Shown one piece after another: positions 44,928 through 54,736 of a stretch of DNA of 64,000 nt. The DNA is taken from the NCBI RefSeq assembly GCF_011008845.1, contig NZ_JAAIWM010000006.1:174832-238831 (forward strand), in the 5' to 3' direction. The DNA comes from Bacillus mesophilus. Lineage in GTDB: Bacteria > Bacillota > Bacilli > Bacillales > SA4. The first letter of the stretch is position 1. Each line of letters starts with the position of its first letter. The notes below the pieces were generated by a model, which saw nothing but the letters and a program-made list of their open reading frames with translations, searched no databases and was not told where the DNA came from. The position numbers and the translations under genes are program-made.

Positions 44928-44950
44928 GTTTCGCTATAAAAAGTAATAGT

Positions 44951-44992
44951 AAAAGAAGCTAATCCCTAAGAACTAGGTGATTAGCTTCTTTT
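44951..44992. terminator. Bidirectional terminator between the aldehyde dehydrogenase and ygaE
   Basis: AAAAGAAGCTAAT and ATTAGCTTCTTTT form a 13-bp stem; both strands have a T run. Confidence 0.85.
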
Positions 44993-45013
44993 CATGTACT
45001 CATGCATTATCTC

Positions 45014-46093
45014 CTACTTACCTTCCACTTCTACTTCGTTTGACTCGGTATGATAAGTCTGGAAGCTGTCTAGAAGCTTCTCAAGGTGGCCTAGATGACT
45101 TCTATATTCTAGGACCATTGAGACTAATGGAAACAACTGTGTCGCCTCCTGGATTTGTTCTTCATCCTGTGAAGTATACTGATGGATGTAATCTTGTAGT
45201 AAATCTGATTGATGGTACGCAACCTTTTCTTCCATAACTGGGATATGCGATTTAACTTTACCAATAAACTGTAACAATAATTGCTCATGTGCTGATGATA
45301 AAGTGTCCAGCTCGGTCTTTAACAAGTCTTGAAAGTCCTTTGACATGTGGTGTATATCATTTTCAAGACGATGCAGACGTTTAAGTGTTTCGAAGGCTTG
45401 ATTAGTTGTTACTAACATTTGTCGGAATAGCACAAGCTTCCTTGTCTTTGCATATTTCTTTTTCTTTTTTTCAAAGCGAGAACTCTCCTCCTTGTAAAAG
45501 GAAAACAGCTGGTCAAGCTTTGTTAATCGATCCTTCAGTTTATCAATTTCTTCTTTTAACTCAATATGTCCTGATGCGTTTCTTGTGTTGATTCTAATCC
45601 ACTTTATAATTTCCTCTGTTGTATCCACAACCTGATAATACAACTTCGTTTCGTATTTGGGTGGGAAAAACAATAAGTTGACTACAAAGGCAGATAATAC
45701 TCCCAATATAACCGTACCAAATCGAATAAGGCCAAATTCAATAAACTGTTCAGTAGGTGATTCCATAATTGCAATAATCGTAACAACAGCTAGTGGGATT
45801 GTGCTCTCTAGTTTTAGCTTTAATGTAATCCCAATGACAACCATTACGGTTACCCCAATGATAACAGGGCTATTTGAGAATAATAAAGTAAATAAAATGG
45901 CGAAAAATGCACCAATGATATTGGCTTGGAATTGATCGATTACAGACTGATAAGATCTATAAATGGAAGGCTGAATAGCAAAAGCAGCAGCAATTCCAGC
46001 AAAGGAAGCAGAAGGAAGCTCCAATAAATGTGCTATATATAAGGAGAGAGCAACGGCGATTCCTGTTTTTAAAATACGACCTCCGATTTTCAT
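45014..46093 (-). CDS. ygaE: YgaE family aromatic acid exporter-like membrane protein (DUF939/UPF0421)
   Basis: A 359-residue protein with four to five N-terminal hydrophobic segments (residues 8-150) and a long charged C-terminal helical domain with coiled-coil character (ELKEEIDKLKDRLTKLDQLF). The layout and start (GGRILKTGIAVALSLYIAHLLELPSASFAGIAAAFAIQPS) fit the UPF0421/FUSC-like family to which B. subtilis YgaE belongs. Export of aromatic acids is a family suggestion only. In B. subtilis ygaE is next to gsaB; here the large glutamate synthase gene lies between. Confidence 0.85.
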   Translation of the reverse strand: MKIGGRILKTGIAVALSLYIAHLLELPSASFAGIAAAFAIQPSIYRSYQSVIDQFQANIIGAFFAILFTLLFSNSPVIIGVTVMVVIGITLKLKLESTIPLAVVTIIAIMESPTEQFIEFGLIRFGTVILGVLSAFVVNLLFFPPKYETKLYYQVVDTTEEIIKWIRINTRNASGHIELKEEIDKLKDRLTKLDQLFSFYKEESSRFEKKKKKYAKTRKLVLFRQMLVTTNQAFETLKRLHRLENDIHHMSKDFQDLLKTELDTLSSAHEQLLLQFIGKVKSHIPVMEEKVAYHQSDLLQDYIHQYTSQDEEQIQEATQLFPLVSMVLEYRSHLGHLEKLLDSFQTYHTESNEVEVEGK

Positions 46094-46207
46094 GAAGATA
46101 CGACCTCCTTACTACCATAATTCACCTTTTAAAGGTTCCATAAACATTATTGTGATGGAAGGAAGAAGGAAGTGCAAGGAATTAGTGACATGAAATCTTA
46201 TTAACGT

Positions 46208-46241
46208 GAAAAAACCTCTGCAGTCATCCTCTGCAGAGGTT
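46208..46241 (-). terminator. Terminator after gltA
   Basis: AACCTCTGCAG and CTGCAGAGGTT form an 11-bp perfect stem, with the U run on the minus-strand side. Confidence 0.85.
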
Positions 46242-46247
46242 AGAATA

Positions 46248-49200
46248 TTATTCTGTTGATACAGCTGGATCAGCTTGCTCTTTCATAGGAACAACTTGCA
46301 AGAAGTTTTCCTCAGGGTTTTCTAATAATGGTTGTAAATACTTAACTTCTTCCCATTGCTGATGTTCTTTAAGAACCTCAATATAAGAAGTTAGTAGCTC
46401 TTTTACATCCTCAATACCCTTTTTAGATAGTGGATTAATTGATACCTTCGCACCTTTTGCAATTCTCTTAGAAAGTGTTTCTTTTGTTAATCCAAGAGCT
46501 GCATCATGACGTAGATAAACGGTTCCACCTGTCATACCTGCACAAATCCATGGACCTGGATCTCCCATTACAAGACCACGGCCATTGGTCATGTATTCAA
46601 ATGCAAAGCCTTTAATATTGGCATGAACACCGATATTTCCATATTCCTGCTCCGGAATCGGTCTAGTTACGTGTCCACCAATAATCATGTCTGCACCTGA
46701 TAAACGAATTCCTGCACGAGCATCTGCGTTACCTTGAACAAATAACTGCCCTTTTTGAGCACCATAGCCAAAGCCTTTACCTACAGAACCGTTATAAAGC
46801 TTACCATCTTTACCTCTAGATTTTAGAATGTGGATGTTTCCACCAAATGATGTTTTACCAGTGCCATCCTGTGAACCACCTTCAACTCGAATGGTAATTC
46901 CTTCACTATTATAAGCACCTAAACCGTTACCTGGAATAGAGCCATTTTTGTATTTTAAAGAAATGGCAGGAAGCTTTTTGTAAGAACCATCCAGTCTTCC
47001 ACGAACTCGGTGACAAGATACACGGCTTCCTAGAACACGTTGTTCTGAAGTGACAGCCGAGAATTCTCTTGATTTAGTTAGCTCGCTCACATTTTGGTCT
47101 AAATATTCTGCACCAACTGCGACTGCTAAGCTAGTTTCTTCAATACTTGCAGCAACTTCTTTCTGATTAAATTGCCCAACCTCAAGTGTAGTTAATAGAG
47201 TAGACAGATCCATTTGTTCTAGACCTTTTGTTTGCTCTAATAAATCAGAACGTCCCACCAAATCTTGCACATTTGTAAAGCCAAGATTTGCAGATAGTTG
47301 CTTTAGTTCATTTCCAAAAGCTGTAAATAGATTAACTAATCCTTGAACCGCTTTGTCAGCCTCACGAGGAACAAATCTTCTTAAGCCGTGTTCCTTTGCT
47401 TGTGCTTCTGATTCAATCTGAGTCGCAATACCAACATGACAGGTGTCTAAGTGACAGCCACGACAAGTTGTACAGCCGATTGCAATCATGGATAAAGTAC
47501 CAAAGCCAATGCGATTAGCTCCGAGTAGCATGACCTTTAAAACGTCAGACACACTTCTAATTCCGCCATCTGCCCAAATTTCAACATTATTTCGAATTCC
47601 AGCTTCAAGTAAAGCATTATGTGCAGCTTTCACACCAATTTCAACAGGTAATCCTACATATTGTAAGGCGTGAATTCTTGCTGCCCCAGTACCACCATCA
47701 AAACCACTGATTGTGATAATGTCAGCACCAGCCTTAGCAATACCCACTGCGATTGTTCCGATATTTGGAACAACTGGTACCTTTACAGCAACCTTTGCCT
47801 GATCGTTGGCAGTTTTTAATTCTGCAATCATTTGAGCCAGATCTTCAATTGAATAAATATCATGGTTATTTGATGGTGAAATTAGGTCTGAACCAAGTGT
47901 TGCATTACGAGCATCAGCAACCTTCTGGGTTACTTTTGATCCAGGTAAGTGACCGCCTTCTCCAGGTTTTGCTCCTTGACCAATCTTAATTTCAAGCAGG
48001 TTTGACGAGTTTAAAAGCTCAGCATTTACTCCAAAACGTCCTGACGCAATTTGCTGTCCACGAGTTTTAGAATATTTACCTAACATATCCTTAATCTCTC
48101 CACCTTCACCATTTAAGCTGACCATGTTTAATTGTTCAGCAGCTTCTGCATAGGCACGGAAAGCAATCTCGTTTTGTGAACCGAAGGACATCGAGCTAAT
48201 CACAAACGGTAGGTTATGCTCTCCAACAGATAAATTGACCTTATCTGGAGAGGCGGGCTTTTGTGCTTCCTTAAAGCTAGTTAAGTGACGAATGCTAATT
48301 GGGTTCGATTCTTCTTGTTCAGTAAGCTTTTTACGATAATCATCGTACGAGCCAGTTTGAGCAACATCACCAATTGCCTTCCAAATTCTAGGGAAGATGT
48401 GGAATGTCTTTCCTGCTCTAGCATGATCATCATTGAAATCTTCACTACGCTTAATCGCATCTTCCTTCATTAGTTCAAAATTAAAGCCTAATGATTCAGA
48501 GCCAAAGAAATTCACAATTCGAAGTGCAACAGCAATTTCTTCGTTTAAGCCGATAGAAGAAAATAATCGACCGTAGCCTCTAAGTTCATGAATACCAATT
48601 GTTGAGATAACTTTTTCAAGTCCTTTGTTTAAAGAGTCAAATAGATTCTTAATTGGTAGGAAGTTATCTTCTTCACTTACCGTTGCAAATAATAGATATG
48701 GACTAAGTGCATCTGCTCCTAATCCTAGTGCAAGAATGGCATCATGCAACGAGCGAATTGATCCTGAACGTAAAAGTAAAGAACAGTCTCTTCTTAGGTT
48801 ATCTCCAATTAAAGCATGATCAATTGAAGAAACGACTAAGTGAGGATCAAGCCATAGCTTGCCGCTTTGATGAGATTTTCCATCGTCTAAAATGAGCAAT
48901 GTACAGCCGTTTCTTACAGCTTCAGTTGCTTCAGTCGCTAAGCGAGACAACGCTTCTTTTACTGACTCATTCTCAGTAAAAGTGATTTCTAAATAATAGG
49001 CTAGTTCATTTTTACGGAATTCATGAACAACTTGGTCGTAGGATGGCTGGGCTAATTCTTCTTTTAGTTTATATCCTTGAGCACCTTCTACTAAGATAGG
49101 AGACTGTAACTCTAAGAATAGCTGTGGTGCATGCTTTTCAAATAAAGAAGGTCGCTTACCGAGCATCATTCTCGTGGAGAAATGCTCTGTTTCACGGTCG

Positions 49201-50720
49201 CGGTCAATAGCAGGGTTTGTTACAACCGCTACGCTTTCCTTAATGAAGTCGGCTAAGTTTCTGCGTCCAGAATCAATAGCGGCTAATGGGGCATCGTGGC
49301 CAAGTGAACGGATCGGTTCAGCACCTTTTTCCGCCATTTGTTCAATCAATTGAATGTGCTCGCGGTCCCAACCATAAGCAGAATATTGATTGCTTTGGAC
49401 CTTAGACATCGTTTTTACCGTTACATTCTTTTCAAGTGAAGGTGACTGTAAGCGCAGACGATATCCTTCGAAATCTACACGCTTTTTAAAACGCTCATGT
49501 ACTTCCTGTTGGAATTCAGCATAATGATATACTTTCATTTCTGCATCTACATACTTCAAACCTACCTTTTCACCAGGTGATAGTGGTTTAGGTTCATTTG
49601 TATATTCAGATGAAGGGATGATTCCTGGCTCTGATGAGAATAAGTAGGATGTTTCTGTTTCTAGTTGCCAAAGAGGTCTTAACCCTAGTGAATCTAGACT
49701 AAAAGCAGCCTCATCCTGATACCTAGAAATAATTCCTGCAGGTCCTTGTGAAAAATGACCCCATGCTTCTCTTAAGTAAACATATAAGTCTTGTAAATGT
49801 TCAGGATAGGCTTTGATCTCATTCACGATCGGTGGGAATAAAATATCTAGTGCTTCAAATAAAGAATAGCCATGCTGAGCTAAAAGGGCCTCAACGGTTC
49901 TATTTAAGTCCTGTGAATCACTGCCATCTTTCGTGATCGGGATACCAAGCATCTGTGCTTCATCTCTTAATTTAGCAATAGTGTTAATTTCACCATTGTG
50001 ACCAAGAACACTAAATGGCTGAACGCGGAAGAAGTTTGAGAGTGTGTTAGTTGAATAGCGATTATGTCCTAGAGTCATAGAAGACTTGGCCAATGGACTT
50101 GCAAGATCGTGATAGTACTTAGGGAGAATATCACCCGCACCCATTACTTTATAAACGCTATGGAAATTACTTAGTGAAGCCACATGAACATGGTCATCAC
50201 CTTCAATTTGGATGGTTAGATTAAATAGTAGCTTGGATAGGTTTTCATTTTTTTCTTCAGGAACTAATCCAACCTGCCAGAATAACGGTTCCTGTTGGGA
50301 TGCGATGGGACCTAACGCAGCGGAGTTTGTCACTTCATCATTTTCATATACGATTGTAAGCTTGGCGTCAGTAAGTAACTTTTTTATATTCTTTTTAACT
50401 TGCTCTTGATTTGCATCTTTTGACACAAAAAAATGACCAACTGTAAATTGTTCGTCATGTACAACTGCAGAATTTATACCCTTGTTAGATAGCTTATCTT
50501 CCCAAAGCTCTCTAGGTATATCAATGTGTATACCAACACCATCGCCCTCTCCATTAGTGAAGCCAGCACGATGATTCATGGTTACAAGTGCAGAAATACA
50601 TAACTCAATATTTTCTTTTGTAGGAATTTGTTTTTTCTCCATGATGGAGACGATTCCACACGCATCATGTTCGTGTAAATGATAGTTCTTAAAGGAGTTC
50701 GGATTCCATTTTTTTGTCAT
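46248..50720 (-). CDS. gltA: Glutamate synthase large subunit
   Basis: A 1490-residue glutamate synthase that makes glutamate from glutamine and 2-oxoglutarate. Residues 22 to about 400 form the class-II glutaminase with catalytic Cys21 in HDACGIV after a short propeptide and GHNGEINT. The FMN/synthase domain (about 750-1180) holds GGTGAAR and the 3Fe-4S Cys motif C-X5-C-X4-C in GCTTCRGCHLDTCHVG near residue 1083. The GXGXG domain follows (GGNIHILKSRGKDG). No gltB small subunit lies nearby. It may use ferredoxin or a GltB encoded elsewhere. Its Shine-Dalgarno sequence is 21 nt from the ATG, with a possible hairpin between. The gene interrupts the ygaE-gsaB order. Confidence 0.92.
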   Translation of the reverse strand: MTKKWNPNSFKNYHLHEHDACGIVSIMEKKQIPTKENIELCISALVTMNHRAGFTNGEGDGVGIHIDIPRELWEDKLSNKGINSAVVHDEQFTVGHFFVSKDANQEQVKKNIKKLLTDAKLTIVYENDEVTNSAALGPIASQQEPLFWQVGLVPEEKNENLSKLLFNLTIQIEGDDHVHVASLSNFHSVYKVMGAGDILPKYYHDLASPLAKSSMTLGHNRYSTNTLSNFFRVQPFSVLGHNGEINTIAKLRDEAQMLGIPITKDGSDSQDLNRTVEALLAQHGYSLFEALDILFPPIVNEIKAYPEHLQDLYVYLREAWGHFSQGPAGIISRYQDEAAFSLDSLGLRPLWQLETETSYLFSSEPGIIPSSEYTNEPKPLSPGEKVGLKYVDAEMKVYHYAEFQQEVHERFKKRVDFEGYRLRLQSPSLEKNVTVKTMSKVQSNQYSAYGWDREHIQLIEQMAEKGAEPIRSLGHDAPLAAIDSGRRNLADFIKESVAVVTNPAIDRDRETEHFSTRMMLGKRPSLFEKHAPQLFLELQSPILVEGAQGYKLKEELAQPSYDQVVHEFRKNELAYYLEITFTENESVKEALSRLATEATEAVRNGCTLLILDDGKSHQSGKLWLDPHLVVSSIDHALIGDNLRRDCSLLLRSGSIRSLHDAILALGLGADALSPYLLFATVSEEDNFLPIKNLFDSLNKGLEKVISTIGIHELRGYGRLFSSIGLNEEIAVALRIVNFFGSESLGFNFELMKEDAIKRSEDFNDDHARAGKTFHIFPRIWKAIGDVAQTGSYDDYRKKLTEQEESNPISIRHLTSFKEAQKPASPDKVNLSVGEHNLPFVISSMSFGSQNEIAFRAYAEAAEQLNMVSLNGEGGEIKDMLGKYSKTRGQQIASGRFGVNAELLNSSNLLEIKIGQGAKPGEGGHLPGSKVTQKVADARNATLGSDLISPSNNHDIYSIEDLAQMIAELKTANDQAKVAVKVPVVPNIGTIAVGIAKAGADIITISGFDGGTGAARIHALQYVGLPVEIGVKAAHNALLEAGIRNNVEIWADGGIRSVSDVLKVMLLGANRIGFGTLSMIAIGCTTCRGCHLDTCHVGIATQIESEAQAKEHGLRRFVPREADKAVQGLVNLFTAFGNELKQLSANLGFTNVQDLVGRSDLLEQTKGLEQMDLSTLLTTLEVGQFNQKEVAASIEETSLAVAVGAEYLDQNVSELTKSREFSAVTSEQRVLGSRVSCHRVRGRLDGSYKKLPAISLKYKNGSIPGNGLGAYNSEGITIRVEGGSQDGTGKTSFGGNIHILKSRGKDGKLYNGSVGKGFGYGAQKGQLFVQGNADARAGIRLSGADMIIGGHVTRPIPEQEYGNIGVHANIKGFAFEYMTNGRGLVMGDPGPWICAGMTGGTVYLRHDAALGLTKETLSKRIAKGAKVSINPLSKKGIEDVKELLTSYIEVLKEHQQWEEVKYLQPLLENPEENFLQVVPMKEQADPAVSTE

Positions 50721-50747
50721 AGTTATAGGCCGTTAGGCCGTCACCTC
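50721..50747 (-). promoter_or_regulatory. Unusually distant gltA ribosome-binding site with tandem 8-bp repeat
   Basis: In the mRNA sense the order is GGAGGTG, then ACGGCCTA twice in tandem, TAACT and the ATG. The Shine-Dalgarno is 21 nt from the start codon, far more than usual. GGCC-TAAC-GGCC can form a short hairpin that would bring the two closer. There is an in-frame stop between them and no alternative start codon. Confidence 0.6.
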
Positions 50748-50965
50748 CTTGGAATTTGTACAGCAAATCTATAATTTTTGAGATTTACAATCAAAGTAAG
50801 CAAGAATAATGTGCTAATTATAAATTTTCAGAATTGTATATACTATATTATCAAACATATTAATAAAATTCAATTATTATTCATTTTTATGAGTAAAGTA
50901 ATTTTAACTAATTTTTCCTTGTTGATAAAAAACCTTTAATGTAAACGTTTTCAATATACATAAAT

Positions 50966-50996
50966 AAAAACTAGCTTGGGCTTCAAGCTAGTTTTT
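50966..50996. terminator. Terminator after gsaB
   Basis: AAAAACTAGCTTG and CAAGCTAGTTTTT form a 13-bp perfect stem around GGCTT. The 295-bp gap between gsaB and gltA otherwise contains the A/T-rich gltA leader. Confidence 0.88.
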
Positions 50997-51015
50997 ATTG
51001 TATATTAATGAATAT

Positions 51016-52311
51016 TTATTCGTTTTGAAGTTCTTTGAAAGCAGTCCCAACTGCTTCGATTGTTTGTTGGAGATCTTCTTCTGTATGAGCAATAGTGAGA
51101 AACCATGCTTCATATTTAGAAGGTGCAAGATTGATTCCTTGATCCAACATCAGGTTGAAGAACTTTGCAAAAATTTCTCCATTACTACCTTCGGCTTGCT
51201 TATAATTCACAACTTTTTCATCAGAGAAATAAATAGTGAGCGCACCTTTTAAACGGTTTATGGTGATTTGGATATTATATTTTGCTGCTTGCTGCAAAAT
51301 TCCTTCTTCAAGAATTGCTCCTAAACGATCTAACTGTTCATATACTCCGTCCTGCTTTAACACTTCCAAGCAGGCAATTCCAGATAGAATAGATGCCGGA
51401 TTTCCTGCCATGGTTCCTGCTTGATAAGCGGGTCCAAGTGGGGCAACCTGTTCCATAATTTCCTTTTTCCCACCGTAAGCACCTATTGGAAGGCCGCCTC
51501 CGATTATTTTCCCAAGTGCTGTTAGGTCTGGCTTTACCCGTAACAGATCCTGTGCCCCTCCATACATAAATCGAAACGCCGTTATAACTTCATCATATAT
51601 AACGAGTGCACCAGCTTCGTGAGTGAGTCTGTTTACTTCCTCTAGAAAGCCCTCTTTAGGTTCTACAATACCAAAGTTTCCAACAATCGGCTCCACTAGA
51701 ACTGCTGCGATTTGATCTCCCCATTTTTCTAGTGCTTCTTTATATGGTTGTATGTCATTAAAGGGAACAGTGATCACTTCGTTGGCAATGCTTTTTGGTA
51801 CACCTGCTGAATCTGGAGTTCCTAAAGTCGAAGGCCCTGAGCCTGCTGCAACAAGAACTAAATCTGAATGACCGTGATAACATCCTTCAAATTTAATAAT
51901 CTTATCTCTGCCTGTATAAGCTCTTGCAACTCTTATGGTGGTCATTACTGCCTCTGTACCAGAGTTCACAAATCGCACTTGATCCATATTTGGCATAGCT
52001 TCCTTTAGAAGCTTCGCAAACTTTACTTCATGCTCTGTGGGTGTTCCGTATAACACCCCGTTCTCAGCAGCACGTATAATTGCTTCTGTTATATGTGGGT
52101 GGGCATGTCCGGTTATAATAGGACCATATGCCGCAAGATAATCTATATATTTATTACCATCAACATCCCAAAAATACGCACCTTTTCCCCGAGCCATAAC
52201 AACAGGCGAACCACCACCAACGGCTTTAAAAGAACGAGATGGGCTGTTAACACCTCCGACTATATGCTGAAGTGCCTCTTTATGTATTGCTTCTGATTTT
52301 TCACGTATCAT
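51016..52311 (-). CDS. gsaB: Glutamate-1-semialdehyde 2,1-aminomutase (second type)
   Basis: A 431-residue class-III PLP enzyme that converts glutamate-1-semialdehyde to 5-aminolevulinate for haem synthesis. [40 protein letters not shown] and the Schiff-base Lys region [19 protein letters not shown] are present. Position after the ygaB-D block and beside ygaE marks it as GsaB/HemL2 rather than the hemL of the main hem operon. The ATG at 52311 is used because CAGGAGG lies about 8 nt before it; an in-frame TTG seven codons upstream contains the site. Confidence 0.93.
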   Translation of the reverse strand: MIREKSEAIHKEALQHIVGGVNSPSRSFKAVGGGSPVVMARGKGAYFWDVDGNKYIDYLAAYGPIITGHAHPHITEAIIRAAENGVLYGTPTEHEVKFAKLLKEAMPNMDQVRFVNSGTEAVMTTIRVARAYTGRDKIIKFEGCYHGHSDLVLVAAGSGPSTLGTPDSAGVPKSIANEVITVPFNDIQPYKEALEKWGDQIAAVLVEPIVGNFGIVEPKEGFLEEVNRLTHEAGALVIYDEVITAFRFMYGGAQDLLRVKPDLTALGKIIGGGLPIGAYGGKKEIMEQVAPLGPAYQAGTMAGNPASILSGIACLEVLKQDGVYEQLDRLGAILEEGILQQAAKYNIQITINRLKGALTIYFSDEKVVNYKQAEGSNGEIFAKFFNLMLDQGINLAPSKYEAWFLTIAHTEEDLQQTIEAVGTAFKELQNE

Positions 52312-52469
52312 CAAAACTGCCTCCTGTATCAATCCATATCATTACCCATCTTACCACGTTGCTTTCTTTTATAAAACTTTGCTTTGGGAGGGAAGTTAAT
52401 ATGGTGGTGGTTCATGATTGAATGTTGTGAGCCTCTTACCTATAACAAAGAATCTAAATTTAATTAGGT

Positions 52470-52600
52470 CCGTTGATTTCCGCTACAGGCACTCGCTTTC
52501 CGCGGGGAGGGACGTGAGCCTCCTCGACTTCGCCTGCGGGGTCTCGCGGTTCCCTCTATGTCCCGCAGGAGTCGAGTGCCTTTCGCTCCAATCAACTCGG
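52470..52600. repeat. GC-rich long-hairpin dispersed repeat, copy B
   Basis: Ends GTTGATT and AATCAAC pair, and next to them CAGGCACTCG pairs with CGAGTGCCT, so the 131-bp unit folds into one long hairpin. It has the same core blocks as copy A (CTTTCCGCGGG, GAGCCTCCTCG, GCGGGGTCTC). It lies 160 bp from copy C in the opposite orientation. The rest of the 626-bp gsaB-ABC gap has no gene. Confidence 0.85.
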
Positions 52601-52760
52601 GGTTTTAACAAATTAACTCTTCAATAAGAGCCTTATAAAAGGAGTTTCAATTAATAACAAAAGGGTTTCTGGTTGTGATACAAAGGAAAATCTCTTAAAC
52701 TAAAATGATGTAACTAAGATGTAAGCTAAAAGTATGAAAATAAGTTCTATATTTTATCCA

Positions 52761-52888
52761 GCAGTCGAAGTGGAGGAACGCGAGACTCCTGCGGGAGAAG
52801 CGGTTTAGGGGAGACCCCGCAGGAGCGATAGCGACGAGGAGGCTCCCCAACCGCCCGCGGAACGCGAGTGTTCTGGAACGAAGACTGC
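52761..52888. repeat. GC-rich long-hairpin dispersed repeat, copy C (inverted)
   Basis: Flanked by GCAGTC and GACTGC. The reverse complement has CACTCGCGTTCCGCGGG, GAGCCTCCTCG and GCGGGGTCTCCCC like copies A and B. Internal CTCCTGCGGG and CCCGCAGGAG can also pair. It ends 49 bp before the ABC ATPase start, so it lies in the leader or promoter region of that operon. Confidence 0.85.
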
Positions 52889-52937
52889 CTATTTACGGAT
52901 AGCAAAAAAAAAATAAAGCTGTTTAATGGAGGATATT

Positions 52938-53951
52938 ATGAGTGCAATCATAGAGGTTAAAGAGCTTAGAAAAGAATTTAAGTCCTATTCCAGTCGATCT
53001 GGGTTGAAGGGGGCATTTAGAGATTTATTTACTCGAAATTATAAGGTGCTTGCAGCTGTGAAGGACATATCGTTTCAAGTGAATGAAGGGGAAATGGTTG
53101 GGTACATAGGTGAAAATGGAGCGGGTAAATCAACTTCCATTAAGATGCTTACTGGAATCCTTACACCGACTAGTGGCGAAATTATAGTGAATGGTATGAA
53201 TCCACACAAAGAGCGAGAAAAGTTTGTTAAGACAATCGGAGTGGTGTTTGGACAGCGTTCACAGCTTTGGTGGGATATTGCCGTTCAGGAGTCATTTAGA
53301 CTATTGAAAAAGGTGTATCATGTATCGGATGAGGACTATAAAGAGCATATGGATCATGTGATTGAAACGCTTGATATCGGCCATCTACTGGATAAACCAG
53401 TTAGAAAGCTTTCGCTTGGTCAGCGAATGAGATGTGAGCTTGCGGCAGCGTTAATACATAAACCGACGCTTTTATTTCTTGATGAGCCAACAATAGGGTT
53501 AGATGTGTTAGTCAAAATGAAAATTCGTAGATTTCTCAAGGAAATGAATGAAAAATACAAAACGACGATTCTGTTAACGACTCATGATTTAACTGACATT
53601 GAAGCACTGTGTGAACGTGTAGTCATGCTTGATGAAGGAAGTATCATTTATGATGGTTCACTCAAGCAGCTCCGAGCTAACTGGGTCGAGGGAAAACAGA
53701 TTCAATTTGAATTTACAAGAACTGTAAACTCGGAGGAGTTATCGAATATGAGTGTCGGGCATACTGTTGCTTGGGCAAAAGGGGAGCGAGAGAATGTATG
53801 GATTGCGTCGGTAGAGGATGATGAAAAAGTCATCTCAGACCTCATTTCCAAAATTGTCTCTCACTACCAGATCCGAGACCTTCATATTAAGGAGACTTCG
53901 ACCGAGGAAATTATTCGAAACATCTATGAAGAGGGAATTCATCATGGCTAA
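52938..53951 (+). CDS. ABC-2 type transporter, ATP-binding protein
   Basis: A 337-residue ATPase with Walker A GENGAGKST (near residue 63), the VFGQRSQLWWDIAVQESF segment after the Q-loop, signature LSLGQRMR, Walker B LLFLDEPTIGLD, and switch His in LLTTHDLTD. The LWWD(I/L)xxxxSF block is typical of ATPases that partner DUF990-type ABC-2 permeases. A C-terminal domain of about 90 residues follows the nucleotide-binding fold. ATG 52938 follows GGAGG; an earlier ATG at 52926 overlaps it. It overlaps the first permease gene by 8 bp. Export substrate unknown. Confidence 0.9.
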   Translation: MSAIIEVKELRKEFKSYSSRSGLKGAFRDLFTRNYKVLAAVKDISFQVNEGEMVGYIGENGAGKSTSIKMLTGILTPTSGEIIVNGMNPHKEREKFVKTIGVVFGQRSQLWWDIAVQESFRLLKKVYHVSDEDYKEHMDHVIETLDIGHLLDKPVRKLSLGQRMRCELAAALIHKPTLLFLDEPTIGLDVLVKMKIRRFLKEMNEKYKTTILLTTHDLTDIEALCERVVMLDEGSIIYDGSLKQLRANWVEGKQIQFEFTRTVNSEELSNMSVGHTVAWAKGERENVWIASVEDDEKVISDLISKIVSHYQIRDLHIKETSTEEIIRNIYEEGIHHG

Positions 53952-54735
53952 GTATATAGAAATGATTAGAATTCGTTTTTTAATGATGCTAGCATACAGA
54001 ACGAACTACTATAGTGGCATCTTAATTTATAGCATCAATATCGGAGCCTATTATTTTCTATGGAGTGCAATCTATGGAGATAAAGGAACGATTCAAGGCT
54101 TAAGTATTATCCAAATGACAACCTATATAGCCGTTGCGTGGATGGCAAGAGCATTTTACTTTAATAATATTGATAGAGAGATTGCAACGGAAATTAAGGA
54201 AGGGAAAGTAGCGATAGAGCTTATTCGTCCTTATCATTATTTGCGAATGAAGATGATGCAGGCACTAGGTGAGGGGATTTTTAGATTGCTGTTCTTTTCC
54301 GTTCCAGGAATGTTCATCGTAAGCTTATTTTTCCCTTTGAATTTTTCTACTAACCTCATTATATGGATTAGCTTTTTTATCTCGATTATCTTTAGTTTTA
54401 TTATCAATACACAAATCAATTTATTAGCAGGTATTACCACTTTCTTCCTATTTAATAACGATGGGTTAATTCGGGCTAAACGTGTAGTGATTGACTTGTT
54501 TTCTGGTCTGCTTCTTCCGATAAGTTTTTATCCATTATGGGCTCAAGAAATTATGGGGTATTTTCCATTTCAAGCAATCAGTTATATTCCGAGCATGATC
54601 TTTACAGAGGCATTCAAGGGATCAGAGTTAGTAAATGCATTACTAATTCAAGGAATGTGGTCACTACTATTAATTATTCCGATTCAGCTTTTGTGGATCT
54701 TAGCAAAAAAACAGCTCATCATACAGGGGGGCTAA
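53944..54735 (+). CDS. ABC-2 type transporter permease, DUF990-like, first subunit
   Basis: A 263-residue integral membrane protein with six likely helices, starting near residue 18 (YRTNYYSGILIYSINIGAYYFLW). It has the intracellular VAIELIRPYHYLRMKMMQALGEGIFRL segment, where the (L)xRP motif is typical of this permease group. It is translated from within the end of the ATPase gene, so stoichiometric synthesis is likely. It pairs with the following gene product. Confidence 0.85.
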   Translation: MAKYIEMIRIRFLMMLAYRTNYYSGILIYSINIGAYYFLWSAIYGDKGTIQGLSIIQMTTYIAVAWMARAFYFNNIDREIATEIKEGKVAIELIRPYHYLRMKMMQALGEGIFRLLFFSVPGMFIVSLFFPLNFSTNLIIWISFFISIIFSFIINTQINLLAGITTFFLFNNDGLIRAKRVVIDLFSGLLLPISFYPLWAQEIMGYFPFQAISYIPSMIFTEAFKGSELVNALLIQGMWSLLLIIPIQLLWILAKKQLIIQGG

Positions 54736-54736
54736 T

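Noticed and set aside
45657..45935. 92-codon plus-strand open frame within ygaE
   Set aside because: Shadow of the antisense membrane-protein gene; it has no ribosome-binding site or domain.
52418..52627. 69-codon plus-strand open frame upstream of the ABC exporter
   Set aside because: It crosses repeat copy B, has no ribosome-binding site, and the analogous frame is not kept in the other copies.
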